A stretch of DNA of 64,000 nt from Unio delphinus (lineage: Eukaryota; Mollusca; Bivalvia; Unionida; Unionidae): contig JAQISU010000132.1 in assembly GCA_029339505.1 (NCBI GenBank), forward strand, positions 8,161,001-8,225,000, given 5' to 3'. Shown here in pieces: positions 11,379 through 24,372 of the stretch. The notes beneath the pieces are model-generated. The model saw nothing but the letters and a program-made list of their open reading frames with translations, was not told the DNA's origin and searched no databases. Position numbers and translations under genes: made by a program. Each line of letters starts with the position of its first letter. Within the stretch, counting starts at the first letter, position 1.

Positions 11379-14230
11379 GAACATTATAAAAATGCACATC
11401 ACGAATTCGTTCTTGATATGCTACTAATATAGTTGCAACAGGTCAGATAAATTCATTAGGTGAGTCAATTCGAATTAATTGAGGCTATGTTAATAGCCAG
11501 CGTGCATGCTATCTGCTTAAGTACGTCAGCGACATTTGCTGAATTGTTTTTACGTAAATGTCTCAGACTCCGTATATCTCCTTGCAACATTGAAGATGGT
11601 TAACGCTTATTTGTAACGCCTTCACTGCGCACGACCATGTGAAAGAAATACGAGATCGGCTTGATGAATTGTATTAGGTATTTTAAAATCATACTAACCA
11701 TATGTAATTGTAGATGCACATGTTCGTAATTTTACCATAGTAATTGTATTGTCTAAAGGCTCGAGCAAGTCCACGAATGACGTTAACATTGCTTCCTTTA
11801 ATTTTTAAATCAGTGCCTCACATTTCCATTCGCCGCGAGGACGGTACTCGTTGCTAGATAAAACCTGATAAGAAACTGTTTCTCTCGCCTTTTGTTTATT
11901 TATTATATCAATATATTTATCTTCAGAAACTGCACTTTGTCTGACGCCTAAAACAAATTTAGACATTGTGCTTCCTTTGAACATCATCTTCTATTCTTAC
12001 TCCGAGTTTTGGGTTAATGAAGCGAAAAGAGGTATAAACTTATGAGATTTACAAATAGATAACTCATTACTGTTTTATATCAGTCTAAGAGAATAGGTTT
12101 GGCACATAAGTGTCAGTTGTGATCTTGAAATCAGATATAATTCGAGAGGAATTGCTTATTTAAAACACATCTAAAATACTAAAAGTTGAATTGGCGTTTG
12201 GATTAAAACATTATTTTGAATGTTTGTGAACTCATTAAAAGGCATTTTGGAGTTTATCATTGTGTTATACCGAGCCATTTAAAATAATCCATTCATTCGG
12301 AATATTCCATAGTTTTGGAATGTGTATAGAACATTACGATTGTTCGGAACTTAACTCATCACACTCAACGTTTATCTTGAATATTTACTTTGAGTTGCAT
12401 AGAAATAAAGCGCTTGTCGATTTTACGTTTATTCTAGGTCTCCTGATATAGTGTCGTAACGCATGACATAATTAGACTTCTGTTAGAAAAATGGGCCTTA
12501 TTTCCAAAGTGTATAAGAGGCAGCGAAATCGAAATCCTCTAAGTAAGGGCACGATGAGTGCAAACAATTCATACATATATCAAAACTTTATAAAGAGTGA
12601 ACATAATGATCCACATGTAAATTATCTTACGGCGTGTACTCTGCTTGACTTATTTAATTAGTCATTAGTTCCTAGAACTCGGCTCGACGAATTTTCTTTA
12701 ACTTTTTGTTGTGTAAGTCACAACGTCACGGTTTCTCCTTGTTCCATTTTCGTAAAGTATCTCACACCTTTAAAGGATACAACTCAAACACTCTATACAG
12801 GGAACTATTTTACTTCCGCTACCTCAGACTAGTCAAATCATGCTTTAAACCTCATTTCGCCTGCAACCTTGCACCATATTACCATCATAGCTTCAACAAA
12901 AAGATCTCAAGATAACGAATCCTTCTTTTCGTAATTACAATAATGTACAATTTACTAGTTACCCATCGCAATTACTACACATGGACGCACACAATCGTTA
13001 CATACAAATACATTTTAATAGTGACTACTCAGTCCCAGGGACACGACAGACACACTTAGGGGACTCTGACCTTTCCTCACTAACTCACTACAAAATTAAA
13101 TCATGCCCTCCTGCAATCTCAACTCAATTGCAATATGTGATGTTTACCCCTTGTAATTCGTTATTAGCATGGCTAATGACACTGACGTCCCAAAATTAAC
13201 TATGTTATCAATTAAATCTATGAAATCCTTAAATGACGAGCTATATACGAATGTCGGATACCCTTAAAATGTATTACATATTGAAGATTGGTATATGCAA
13301 ACTTTTTATAAAGAATGGACATATTAGCACAACTGTAAACATAATATAAAGCCAAACGTCAAGTTTTGGGCTCTACTAACTTTATATAGGGGAATATTTC
13401 TCGAAATTTGATAGACTTATTTTCTTCCACATTTTACGTATGTTATTTATATACGATTTAAGAGGTGCGGCGATCAATATTCTCAAAGTAGAGGTTCAAT
13501 TTGTGCAAAAGTTTGATACAAGCTATCAATATTTTAGTGTTAATTATAACCTGTACCCATCGCTGTTTCCAATCGACTTCCTTCGTGGGTGGACTCTGTC
13601 GCACATAGATAAAAACATATCAAAGAAGGTCCATTGTCAGAATTCTCTAAAGAGGTGACGTTGAGACCCAACTATGTATGTAATGTATAATCTTCTGATC
13701 GCATGTGTTTTGTCCGACCTCTGTCATCTAACCGCGAATTCGTCCCGATTAATTTTCTATTAAGGTTTCCTACTGATGGGATTGGTTACTCTTGACCTAC
13801 TACAAACAAGGTTTGAAATCATAATTTTGGGAGTTAGGGTTCAAGCATCAAAACATTTGACTGCAATTAGTTCATAGATTGTGATGGTTTCAAATACTGC
13901 TGGTATCCGTAAACACACTCTTAGTGTTCCGATTGCATTAGACAAACACTATCAACAATGCTTTTGGGAGTCGAATATATATCTGTTTAGAAAATATCGT
14001 ACACTAAATAATAAATGTGAAGATCATTTTAGTGATGAACTCTATGAACCAGATATGGACTCAAGAGGTAATCTGCTATTGGACTTTGGTTCAACTTTCA
14101 TATATTAACCTCTAGATTATTCCAAGAAATCGGGTTGACGAATTGTCTTTAAAATTTTCCTACGTTTGGAAAGTATCCCTTACTAGCTATTGTCCAAGAG
14201 GCATTGAAATCAATATATTCTAGTTGGGTT
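11379..14230. other. repeat-like non-coding stretch
   Basis: No recognised gene. The sequence near 12,669-12,715 (CTCGGCTCGACGAATTTTCTTTAA) resembles 14,115-14,160 (ATCGGGTTGACGAATTGTCTTTAA), which hints at an internal duplication or an element with direct ends. The 75-residue frame at 13,881-14,108 has no motif I know. Confidence 0.35.
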
Positions 14231-14522
14231 TAAATAGCATACTTATATTTTGATCCGCTTAGAACCACTCAGTTAAACAAAGACTAGATTTAAACATTGA
14301 TAAATAACTTAGTTGCTACATTCCTGACACAGCTGGAACAATTAATTACGGCTAGGAAGCACTGAAGTGGGTTTATATGTGAGGAAAATTTTTTATTTCT
14401 TTCTCTCTTCAATTAAGAGTTTATAAAATACATATTACTTTTCAATCTGTGAAACATGCCGAACGCCAAATGCCTGTTACGCACGAATTCTTGGAAATCT
14501 CCATGATTCTGTTCTTTTAGTG
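14231..14522. repeat. dispersed repeat, left part, split by the hAT element
   Basis: This stretch resembles 32,630-32,850. Shared words in the same order include GATCCRCTTAG, AACATTGAT, TTCCTGACACAGCTGRAACA, ATGA/AAGCACTGAAGT-like and TGGGTTTA/TGGGTGTA. The repeat resumes after the hAT insertion at 17,025. Confidence 0.55.
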
Positions 14523-17024
14523 CAGGGGTCACCAACACGGTGCCCGCGGGCACCAGGTCGCCCCCAAAGACCACATGAGTCGCCCGCAGGCCTGTTCTAA
14601 AAATAGCACAACTCAGCTGCGTATAAAATAGATAAGTTTAGGTGAACTCTGACGTAACCCAGTTCGAAGGTCAGTATTGTGTTTGTGACAATACAGTGCT
14701 CGTGGAGAGTAATCTAGCGGGTGCAGCGAAGATTGGCGCTGAACGCAGTTTCTTACCCCAAAAACATGGTAGAAAAAAGAAAGAAAACCTATCACTTTCA
14801 CAACGAATGGGAGTCGGAGTTCTTTTTTAAGACTGTGAAAGAAGCCTGCGTGTGTTTTATATGCGGAGCGAATGTGGCAACGGCAAAGCAGCACAATGTG
14901 GAGAGACACTTTATTACGAATCACAAAAACTACAATGCTAACTACCCACCGGGAAGCTCACTACGGGCAGAAAAAAGCCCTTGAGCTACAGAGAGCTTTG
15001 GGTAAGCGACAGGCTTTTTGCACAAGGCCGGCGAAAAAGTCACAAAAAGCAGCCGAAGCCTCTTTTAGAGCTATGCATTTCCTGATAAAGAAGAAGAGGC
15101 ATTTTCAGACGCAGAGGTCGTCAAAGAAGCAATGATGATAACTGCTAACACGGACAGCAGTAGTACAGCGCAGCTGATGGTTTTTATCCGGATGGTGTTT
15201 GAAGATTTCTCCACAAGAGAAGAACTCCTGACACTACTGCCCATAAAGGCAACTACGAGGGGAGTTGACATTATTAACACAGTGAAGGAGTTTTTCGTGC
15301 AGAGAAAGTTACCATTCGAAAATCTGGAAGCGGTGACCACAGATGGGGCTCCTGCTATGATTGGCCGACATGTAGGTTTCATAGCTCACTGTAAAGGTGA
15401 CCCAGACTTTCCAAAATTTCTGCATTACCACTGCATCATTCACCAGCAGGCGTTGTGTGCCAAAGTGATCGGCTTTGGGCACGTGATGACTCCCGTTGTG
15501 AAAATCATACAAAAATATCCGCTCCAAAGCAAAACAGCACAGGATTATCAAAGTGCTATAGGAGGAGATGGCAGCTGAATATGGTGACCTGCTACTACAC
15601 ACAGAAATCAGATGGCTCAGCAGAGGACGAGTTTTACTTCGTTTTTTGCTACTTTTGGGTGAAATCAAAGAGTTCATGCAGTCCAGAGGCGAAGACGTCT
15701 CACTGCTAGAGGACACAGAGTGGACACTTGACCTTGCATTTTTGACGGACATTACTGGGAAACTAAACCACTTGAACTGCGCGTTGCAAGGTAAAGTCAA
15801 GACTGTTGTTAATATGATAAGTATTTTAAATGCATTTAAAGCCAAAATTAACATTTTCTCTGTGGATATACAGAGAAAAAAGGTGATGCACTTTCCCTCT
15901 GTGCTGAAAGACAATGCTTCTGCATCTGATACATTTGATAAAGTTGCAGACAAGTACTGTGAAGTCATAAACAGACTTGGGCAAGAGTTTGAGAATAGGT
16001 TTTGTGACCTTGATCAGCTTGAGCCATGTGTATCATTAATGTCCAATCCTTTCATGAATGTGGACACAACAAGCTTTGCTGAGCAACTAAGTACAACGTT
16101 CAACTTGGATGCTGGACAGGTCGAGATTGAAATCATAACATTCCAAAATGACCTCCACCTCAAAGCCTACCAGGCAACACCAAACTTTTGGTGCCTTGTT
16201 GACACAGAGAAGTACAGTGGTGTTTGTACAGTAGCTATGAAGGTTGCCAGCCTATTTAGTTCTACCTATCTATGTGAATCAGCATTTTCTGACATGAACT
16301 TTATCAAGAACAAACACAGAACACGCCTCACTGATGCATATCTGAAAGTCACTCACAGCTGCAGTGTGAAGTTACACACCAGATTACAATACGATGGTAA
16401 ACAGCATGCAATGCTAGTCTTCCCACTAACAAAGAAAATGATACCAGATGTCAGTGGCAACATGTCAGTGCCATGGCAAAGTTTAATCAAAATATTGAAG
16501 AATTGTTCAATTTAAAATGTGTGTTCATGACAGGTAACAGTTATTATTTTGTTAAATATACAGCAGATTTGGTCATTAGTTCAAAATGTGACAAGATTTA
16601 TTTAAAAATATTTAAGTTTTTTCACTACATTACAGACATTACAATGTACATAATTGATAACTGTTTGAAACATGGTGCAACATACTTCATGATTTGTTTA
16701 ACTTTAAAAGGTTTGTCAGTGGCTAGTGAAAATGGGACATTTTTCCTAAGTAATGTAAGTGATCATCTGAAAATTTAACAATTACTGAGATAGATAGAAA
16801 TAAAGTGCTGAATATTGATATCTGTTTCCAACCTTATTATTGTTGGTAATTATTGTGAGAAATCATTAACGTGATCAGAGTCTTCACATTATTAATAATG
16901 TATAAGGCAAACTTAGCAAATTTGTTATTTCAGAAGAGTGTATCAAACTGGTAGCCCTTCGTATGACTCAGTACCGATGAAGTAGCTCTCAGTATCAAAA
17001 AGGTTGGTGACCCCTGTTTTAGTG
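14515..17024 (+). mobile_element. hAT DNA transposon with terminal repeats and 8-bp target duplication
   Basis: The element body runs 14,523-17,016 (2,494 bp). Its ends are inverted: CAGGGGTCACCAAC at the left, and the reverse complement of the right end reads the same 14 bases. It is flanked by a perfect direct repeat TTTTAGTG (14,515-14,522 and 17,017-17,024), the 8-bp target duplication expected of hAT insertions. Inside is one broken transposase gene on the plus strand (14,721-16,515), followed by about 500 bp of 3' non-coding sequence. Terminal motif, target length and protein type agree with the Charlie-like branch of hAT, the branch related to GTF2IRD2. A TATAAAATA box lies at 14,622. 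Confidence 0.96.
14721..16515 (+). pseudogene. hAT transposase, broken, GTF2IRD2/Charlie8-like
   Basis: The protein would bind element ends through an N-terminal zinc finger and cut DNA with an RNase-H-fold core. Visible parts in order: a C-x2-C...H-x4-H finger (VCFICGAN ... HNVERHF) at 14,850-14,920; a linker; the core with VFIRMVF, TTDGAPAM, HYHCIIHQQALC and an EIRWLSRGR motif (15,180-15,640); a helical insertion; and a C-terminal hATC dimerisation region (FSSTYLCESAFSDM, KHRTRL) near 16,255-16,335. The frame changes near 14,984, 15,087 and 15,505, and there is an in-frame TAG just before 15,559. Between KEAMMI and the TAQLMVFIRM segment the spacing is much shorter than in relatives, so a piece carrying the first catalytic Asp region looks deleted. 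It cannot make an active enzyme. Confidence 0.92.
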
Positions 17025-17815
17025 GGTTCAATGCATTCGCTGTATCTGACAACTAATTGTGATCCTAGCACATGTCTCTAGCTATTTACGAACATTATTA
17101 ACCTGAATTAATATAATGTATTTAATCGTTTGTTTGTAATACATATGATAGTATATCATAACCACTCAACGGTGATAATGATGAGGCGACCTATGCGGCA
17201 GCTTCGATGCAAGAGTAAGATTCGTAATTAAGAGCCTCTGGTTCGCATATTCGACTAGAAAATTTCAGATCGTCTTTGTGACAATGGATAGGTACTTAGC
17301 TCCCGTTTCCGCGACATGAGGTGTTACAAATACAAAATGTATAAATGCATGAAGTGTGAATTGTATATCATATTTTGCTGATTATAGCAAATGATCCAGA
17401 GATTGATTTTGAAAGACACTTTTTATGAAATTTCACATCGTTGTCTGCAGGCCCTATTTCTAAAACAAAGATGTCCCATTTTTATGCCAGTTTTGGTATA
17501 CTCGTATTTAATTTTCGAACGTGGTTTACATATTTGTGAATTTTAGTACAAATACATGCAGTCTACATAATACGAAAATGTGATTATTTTCTTGTCGATC
17601 TAGAGACCTAGAAAATGTCTTCAAACACTGATACGAATGCAAATGAAAAATCTGTGTATTTATTTATATATAATATAACGCGAATCATTGTGTTATATAT
17701 TACTATTCTGCACAATGTGCTACATGTACATCTCGAACATACACATAGGTGAATATGACATTGCGAACAAGTATTAACATATATGTATAGTTTAAAAAGA
17801 CCTCTCAATTTAAAG
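17025..17815. repeat. dispersed repeat, right part (copy A)
   Basis: Homologous to 33,430-34,060. Shared words in order: ACATGT, ACGAAC, TAATAC.TATGATRGTATMTCATAACCACTC, CGATGCAA, GATTC.TAATTAA, CATGAGGT, ATACATGAAGTGTG, GATTTTGAAAG, GAAAATGTGATT and TGAATGCAAA/CGAATGCAAA. The hAT insertion at 14,523-17,016 separates it from its left part. Confidence 0.7.
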
Positions 17816-18239
17816 AGTTAATCGGCTTTATTGCGTTTTTTTTTAAAATCCCCTCCAACATGTCTCGGTTCATTTAACTTTACCATATTTGTTATTGTAA
17901 ACTACCCCCCAGCAAGATTGTACTATCTGCTGGGTTAGTAAAAGGACCCATAATCCTTAAGTCTGGAATGAATAATGTAATGTGATACAGCTGATAGAAT
18001 TATATGTGCAAACATAATTCAACTTTTATGGCGAACCAAGTAAAGTTGGAAAACAGTCCCACTTTCGCACGGCTTGACTATATTCCAATAGAGTGCAAAA
18101 TAAACACAATATTTTTAATCTGAATCAAATATAATATTATTTTTATCTAATATCAAATACGATTCACCTATATAGCGGTTTAGTTTTGATTTTGTAGTTT
18201 GGATCTCATTTAATGTAGCGTCCACACTTTCTCAGACAT
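17816..18239. other. non-coding stretch
   Basis: Nothing recognisable. Confidence 0.4.
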
Positions 18240-18492
18240 ATTGCTGCGATATCTGCAGTGCGTCGGTTTATAGTGATGCCCAATACTATGGCATCATGCT
18301 GCTGACATTAATCATTATTTTCCAGACAGTCACATTATCCGGACAAAAGGCCCGTATGTCCTAACATTAATGTTCTGCGCAAATTGTGTTGTTGCTTCCA
18401 GTTTTGTGTATTTGGTTTGACTCGTCTGTGGATCGAGCCTACTACCTCTCGCACTAGAGGTGGACGCGCTAACCACTAGGCCACTAGAGCGT
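18240..18492 (-). mobile_element. tRNA-derived SINE
   Basis: Read on the minus strand, the head has pol III promoter boxes: TGGCCTAGTGGTTAG (box A, 18,469-18,483) and GGCTCGATCC (box B, 18,430-18,439) at tRNA-like spacing. The tail includes AATAATG, GCATGATGCCATAGT, ATCACTATAAACCGACGCACTGCAGA. The same tail order appears in the plus-strand copy at 44.4 kb, so both belong to one SINE family. A lone tRNA pseudogene would not share the tail. Confidence 0.8.
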
Positions 18493-19642
18493 GTGCTTCA
18501 TGCGAATAAGATTGTTATTTCCCATGTCAGTATGATGCAAAATCTGAATCCCAAATTGGATGCTAAGGCTTCATCAGCTTGAATTGTACAGTTAAGTATA
18601 ACATTGTTTTCCATGAAGTGATGGAAAATTCCATTCGTCACAAGCGCCAATGTTTAATAGCATAATAGGACTATAACCTCATTCCTTGTAGTTGCAAAGG
18701 CAACTACAATTTATAACTCAAATGGATAGGGAATAAATATAATAATTCGCAGGCGCTAAGACGCATCAGTAATTCGAATTTTAATTATATGATACGCATT
18801 TAGAATAACTCGACACAATAATATCCCGCATAATATACTAGTCATACAAACAATTTAACATTCCAAAAATAACAATCTTATTGTGTACATCTATTTTGGC
18901 TTAGAAATATATACATATCTCAAATTATTGTGAAAACACTGATAGGCATTTATAAGGAAACAAACTCTAGTGATTTTGGATTATGCATTGATATAAATTT
19001 GGAGTATGCCAGTTTACATTCATATAGCGATGAATCACATTTTAAGAGTATACATTCTGTGCAATTCTAACCAAGATTTAACATTTTAAGAAAGATGCTT
19101 TAATATTTATCAACAACATACAATGCCTATCATATTCCAAGAACGGGCAACTTTCGTTAATAAGAACCAAATCACGGCATAAACATGATATAACATTTGT
19201 TGTCATGTTTTTATCTGATTTACGATATTTAAATATTAATGACCTCTTCCATTAACTAGAGCTGGGAGCTAGTCAATGTAATATGAAGGGTCAGGGGTAT
19301 ATTTGGGATTTGGGTTAGCACAGTGCTTGTATACAGATATTGGTTAACAAACTATACAGTTCTGATGAAGTATGGTTCATGAATTTCAGGTGATGCTATC
19401 CAAGTAGATTAGTTTATGTATTAGCCACTATCGTCCAAGACAGCACGAAACATTAGAGAAACAAATCTTAAAGTACGCTGTAGATTATATTATTCGTATT
19501 GGAGGAAGACATCTGGTCAACATATTCATGGCTAAACGTAGTGTATTATTAACTGGAATCACAACTATATTCGTTATAGTTTAAGATCTTATGACCTATA
19601 TGTTGTGAGAATTTAGAGAATAAGAATCGTGGGACCGTCTTC
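18493..19642. other. non-coding stretch
   Basis: No gene or repeat recognised. Confidence 0.4.
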
Positions 19643-19648
19643 AGAATG

Positions 19649-19663
19649 CAAACACACACACAT

Positions 19664-19738
<75 letters not shown>

Positions 19739-19740
19739 CA
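19649..19740. repeat. compound (CA)n(TA)n microsatellite
   Basis: CA repeats from 19,649 pass directly into TA repeats near 19,684 and end in ACATATACATG. Minus-strand open frames across it are artefacts. Confidence 0.95.
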
Positions 19741-22540
19741 TGCAAGAATATATGTAAACATGTTTATAATTTTACGATTCTAAAAAGGTGTCTGATAATA
19801 ATCTGATTCACATCTGCTTTACAGGCAAGTCAGACAAGGATGTTGTTATCCCTTCTGGATTTTTTGATAGATATGAACTGCATCCATGTCATGACGTATT
19901 CGATTCTGTGCGGAATAGTCAACAAGCACTCCCAGAATCAACGACGCTGACGATACTATCGTAGATGGACGTTAGTAGAACAGTTCTGTAGTGGTTCATT
20001 TATATGCAATTTACAATTCTTGTAGTATTTTACTGACGAAATATAAAAATACGTCAAAGCTGCTGTTATTGTTTTTTTTTTCTTTTACAATTAAATTTCT
20101 AAGTCGCTAGTACTCTTGCTATCATTAGTCATACGAAATACTTACAAATGGTACCAATATCTGCCCCGCTTGGTGCTCAGGATTACCAGGTTTGTGTTAG
20201 GTCTGATTGGTCTGGTGTCATGATAATGTGATTGGGCATCATGACGATGTAATGGGGTTCTGACAGACACATTTGCTAATGGCAACTTTAATATTATAGA
20301 TGACTGCACAGGTAATATAATCTGTATTTTAAATTGTTAACTGTGTTGCGGTACAATTTGTACTAGTATAAATCGTTTTGAAATTTACAATTTTTATGTC
20401 TTTGCTTTTGTTGCCTTTCGTTTCTAAGCTTCATCCAGTTTCACATTTAAAATCGATAAGCTGGGGCATTCAAATGTGCATATCATATTAGATTGGTAGG
20501 CGTCTAATTAGTTGATATTGTAACAAATTTGATTTTGAGCACTCGACCAGAAAAAAAATCTATTGTAAAGAAAGTGTTTGGCATCCTTTTGTATTATATA
20601 TCACGGATACTTAAAACATAATTAACTACTATTGACTGATAATTCCTTGCCAGGAACAAACAAACCTACGAAGGCTACATTTACCCACAAGTTGTATATT
20701 TTATGATGTCATATTTACACAGTCCCATTTCACATTAAAGCTGAAAAGTCGTTTCCTCTCAGTATTTTATATTTGTTAAAATTTCTGATTTGCAAAGGTT
20801 ATTCATCCGGATCTATGGATCACTATGATTTATTGATCAATATGTATGATATCTGCATAAATAATTAATATCAAGAGATTCTTTGGGTTGCAGCACCATA
20901 CTAATACAATATATGTTTGGACACAATTAATTCTGTCTCATGCCTTCACTCTCCCCTCTCTCTCCATTTTTCTGTCCTTCGCGTTATTTCTTTCATTCTT
21001 TAAGTTTGCCCATTTGTCTGTCTGTATATCTTTCTCTGTTTCTTTCTATTATCTCTCCTTTACTCTCTGTGGCACATTGATTCAGTCCATCAATATTGCG
21101 AACAAAGTTATGTGTTTTCAACTTGAAACATTCGATCAGATGGACCATTTGTCTTGATGTGTCATTGGGAAATGAATATCAGACGTATATATGTTAATGT
21201 AGCGCAGTCAAAAAACAACAAAAATGTAAAACAAAAACATGAACATAAACTGATCCCTCTTCTCCTTTAAAATGCTTGTCTACTGTGTCATGATTTACTA
21301 CTGATTTGACAATGTGAAAATCATTTAAGTTATTACATTTATAGAAAATGCATTGAGCGCAGTTTTGATACATCATAATTTGAAATCTGTTTTCAATATA
21401 CCCAAACAAAAACAATTGTTAAAAAATAATACCCCACATATTCCGTCATTTTATTTACCCATCACCCCGATTTGAGATATATGTTATGCAGCAAATATAG
21501 AAGCGGACAATAACATGTTGATTGAATGCGTATTTCCGATTTTTCAAATATACTTACTTTTCTTTATTACCACCTCAGTATAAATTCTTTCCATGTTACC
21601 TCATAACCAAGAAACATGATTGTCTTTGGCAGAGTCATTGATAATTTACAACATTCGTCATGTCTTAGAAGTTGTTGTATGCTATTACACTGAGAAAAAA
21701 CAGTTTTTTCTCTCCTCGTTATTCTAAGAAAACAAACAACTATTGAGAGAGGTGATGTAAATAAAAAGGCTAACTTAGATCCGTTTTGAAATACAGCATT
21801 ACTCGATATTGTAGTGCTCGAGTCTGCAGCAATGTGTTTGGTACAATGGCTAATCTAATACATTTCGCGAGTCATTTCGACATTGGAGACTTCTAAAAAC
21901 CAGACCTTATAACAAACTTTTTGATTTCGAAACGAAAGAAAAGCAGCAGCATGCCGGATGGTATGGAACGAATGTACTATCGGACAGCGTTCTTGAACGA
22001 ATATAATTTTGGAGTCTGTTATCAGATGGCCGTGTTGTGGGTAGCGTCAGCTCCATTCTATTTCTACTTCAGACAAACTACAAAAAAGGACAGTTATTGT
22101 TGTGGGTTTCGTCTATCCACTCCCCTTGCTGCTAAAATAACATCTATAGGCTCAAATTCAACAAACAAAATAAAACCTCTACGGAGACCGAAACTAATTC
22201 AGACAAATTAAAACTATTCAGGTAGACGAGACTAGAGAGATAGAGAGAGAAGGATGAATAGACAGATTTTCAAACCTCTACAGAGACCGGTGTATATGTA
22301 TGTGATAGAGTTACTGTCCTTGGATGGGATTTTTTGATAGTATATAAATATACATTATTAACATTCTGACTCTAAAGTTTTCTCTAGTTGATTTGACTAG
22401 AAATTTTAGCTACAGTGGGTTTATTTTTTTAAAATCTACGATTTTCATCTACATTGGGATTGTTTTTGAACTCTACGATTTTTAGTTGTATGTATATACT
22501 AATTTGAAAATATATGCCTGTAGATTGAAACATTAAGCGT
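19741..22540. other. non-coding stretch
   Basis: No recognised gene. The pyrimidine-rich 20,940-21,070 gives a Ser/Phe/Leu-rich frame without domain features. The 96-residue frame 21,921-22,211 (+) has no motif I know. A 19-bp direct repeat of the type AAACCTCTACNGAGACCG occurs at about 22,174 and 22,275. Confidence 0.4.
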
Positions 22541-22544
22541 AATA

Positions 22545-22625
22545 CATACGCGGTTGGATCTCGTCCAGAGGCCCAGCGTTCGAATCTAGTGACAGGCATT
22601 ATTGTCGACGGTACCGATCAGAGGG
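22545..22625 (+). mobile_element. possible degenerate tRNA-like SINE head
   Basis: GTTCGAATC at about 22,581-22,589 matches a pol III B box, and about 35 bases upstream there is a weak A-box-like GCGGTTGGATC. No tail shared with the other SINEs is seen. The call rests mostly on the B box. Confidence 0.3.
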
Positions 22626-23480
22626 TTTTTATATTGTTACGTATATTTGATTCAAGGCATTTATTTTTATTTTAATTGTTTGTGTGTCAGATTCAAATTT
22701 GATATTTTTAGAATAAGATTCATTCATTGGGATATATGTTTCTAAAGTGGGATGACCTGTACATTACGAATAAACAACAGATGTTAACCTCATTTCTGAC
22801 CTGGCTTCAGAGTTGTAAACAAGTTTTTGCAATGATTGGTTGATTCCATGGACATTAGGGAGCTTTGTTGTAAACATCTTTCTATTTTTAGTTGGGTCAT
22901 ACGGTGTGCCCGAGATTTTTTGAATGTAAATTTGTTCTAAATATTCTAGAAAATCATGTGAACCTTTCCTTGTTTACGTACAAATTGGTATATAAATGAT
23001 GTTTTAGAGCGAACTATTTAGTAGAAGTTGGGCTGTTAGAATATTAAGTTATATTGTTTTGAGTTATTTTAAATTACTGAAAATTATTTCAATTCGTTTG
23101 GATCCAGAGCATGTATTTTGTTATTTATCTGGAAAATATTTGTGCTCAATGAATTTCATAAGACCAGAACTGACTTCATCACGTGACATCGTCTTCCATC
23201 TTGGATGCTTCACTAAGATTCGAACTGGAAATTATTTGGACATTTTATTACCAGGACGTTTGCAATTTCTCTAGTGGATTATATTTCGAATTGTTTTTTG
23301 GATTATTTTGGAATTGATTCTTTAAACCGTAAGTATTTTTTCTTTTCTAGAAAATATTTGTGCTCAATAAATTGTTTATTAAGATTGTACAAGCCTCGTA
23401 TGTTCACTCTTTCTATGTTACTGTTTATTCGAACCTAAGCACGTATAAATATATAAAATTGGGAACGCCATCCTAAAGGC
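22626..23480. other. non-coding, LTR- or promoter-like stretch
   Basis: A TATATAAA box lies at about 22,991. The phrase GAAAATATTTGTGCTCAAT occurs twice (about 23,131 and 23,347), the second followed by AATAAA-type signals, and CCGTAAGT at 23,330 looks like a splice donor. This could be an LTR remnant or a transcribed repeat. I cannot define its ends. Confidence 0.3.
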
Positions 23481-23488
23481 ATTTAATG

Positions 23489-23564
23489 TACACCTCCCAT
23501 CACTTCAAATACGTGATGGTGTAATTTGTCACCCCCGGAAATTTGATTTTTGGGGGGAGGTGTA
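23489..23564. repeat. nested inverted repeat
   Basis: TACACCTCCC at 23,489 and its reverse complement GGGAGGTGTA at 23,555 close a 76-bp stem-loop. Inside it are two further small stems, ATCAC/GTGAT and GGTG/CACC. It might be the end of a small inverted-repeat element. Confidence 0.5.
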
Positions 23565-23903
23565 TAACAACAAATACACAGACAGTCTTCTGAATATTCT
23601 AATATTTTATTTCGCTTAGAAAATTCACTGGAGATATTTCAATCGGCGCCCCCCAAAATAAATAGTAGCATGGATGAACATAGCTCTATGGTACAATAGG
23701 ATAACCCCACAAGTCGGTTCAGAAAGAACTGTCGGCAAAAGAAACGGTCATAGAGTCAAAAAAAAAGAAAAAACTGCTGTCATTCTCAGTGACAAATCAA
23801 TGCTACTCGAAGTAGTTGGTGAACGAATGAGAGTAGCTGATGCACCAGTGGAAAATATGTAAACACATAGACAATTAGATCAATCTCGTATTAAATAAAA
23901 TGT

Positions 23904-24349
23904 CATATAGTCATGTTAATGTTACTCTGACTCCTGGTCAGATTAAAAAATTGCAATCGGATTCATCTAAAAATGTGGAACAACGATATAACTAAAGCAC
24001 AATCACATGTCTGGAGGTCAGAACAAATAAGCTCGTCAGATTAAACATTTCAATAATGCTATCAAAGATAAAAGAGGTGTTCAGGTCACTCTCTGAAGAC
24101 ATGATAAAATCAGGTGGTATATTTCCACTTCTCCACGCGATTCCAACGCTAATTGCAGCCGATGCCCCCGTGGTCGCTAAAGCTGCCGCTCTTGGAGCTG
24201 ATGGAACCGCCGCTGGGATGGCACTAAAGAAAGCTATCGGTCAGGGATATAAAAAGGAGACACGATCAGGAAAAGGTCTAAGAATACCAGGAACTCCTCA
24301 TTCATGGTACAGAGGAAATGGCCAGAGGTTGCCAGGGACGGTTTACTAA
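23904..24349 (+). pseudogene. Polinton-type minor virion/core-like protein, broken
   Basis: A frame starting near 23,904 reads HVNVTLTPGQIKKLQS, then breaks. The 24,056-24,349 frame continues with KSGGIFPLLHAIPTLIAAD, an Ala/Gly-rich stretch (KAAALGADGTAAGMALKKAIG) and a basic tail ending at a stop. A Gly-Gly hydrophobic plug followed by Ala/Gly and basic residues is the make-up of the adenovirus pX/pVI-like small proteins found in Polintons and adintoviruses. In such viruses these sit with the DNA or the inner capsid face and are cut by the viral protease, whose remnant follows directly. Assignment rests on composition and neighbours, not on a diagnostic catalytic motif. Confidence 0.5.
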
Positions 24350-24372
24350 CACCAATATCGCAGATATCACCA

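Noticed and set aside
18240..18492. Functional tRNA gene on the minus strand
   Set aside because: Boxes A and B are present but the cloverleaf does not close, and the sequence continues into a shared SINE tail.
22738..23460. Complete LTR retrotransposon LTR
   Set aside because: TATA box, poly(A)-type signals and a repeated phrase are present, but no matching ends, primer site or second copy could be found.
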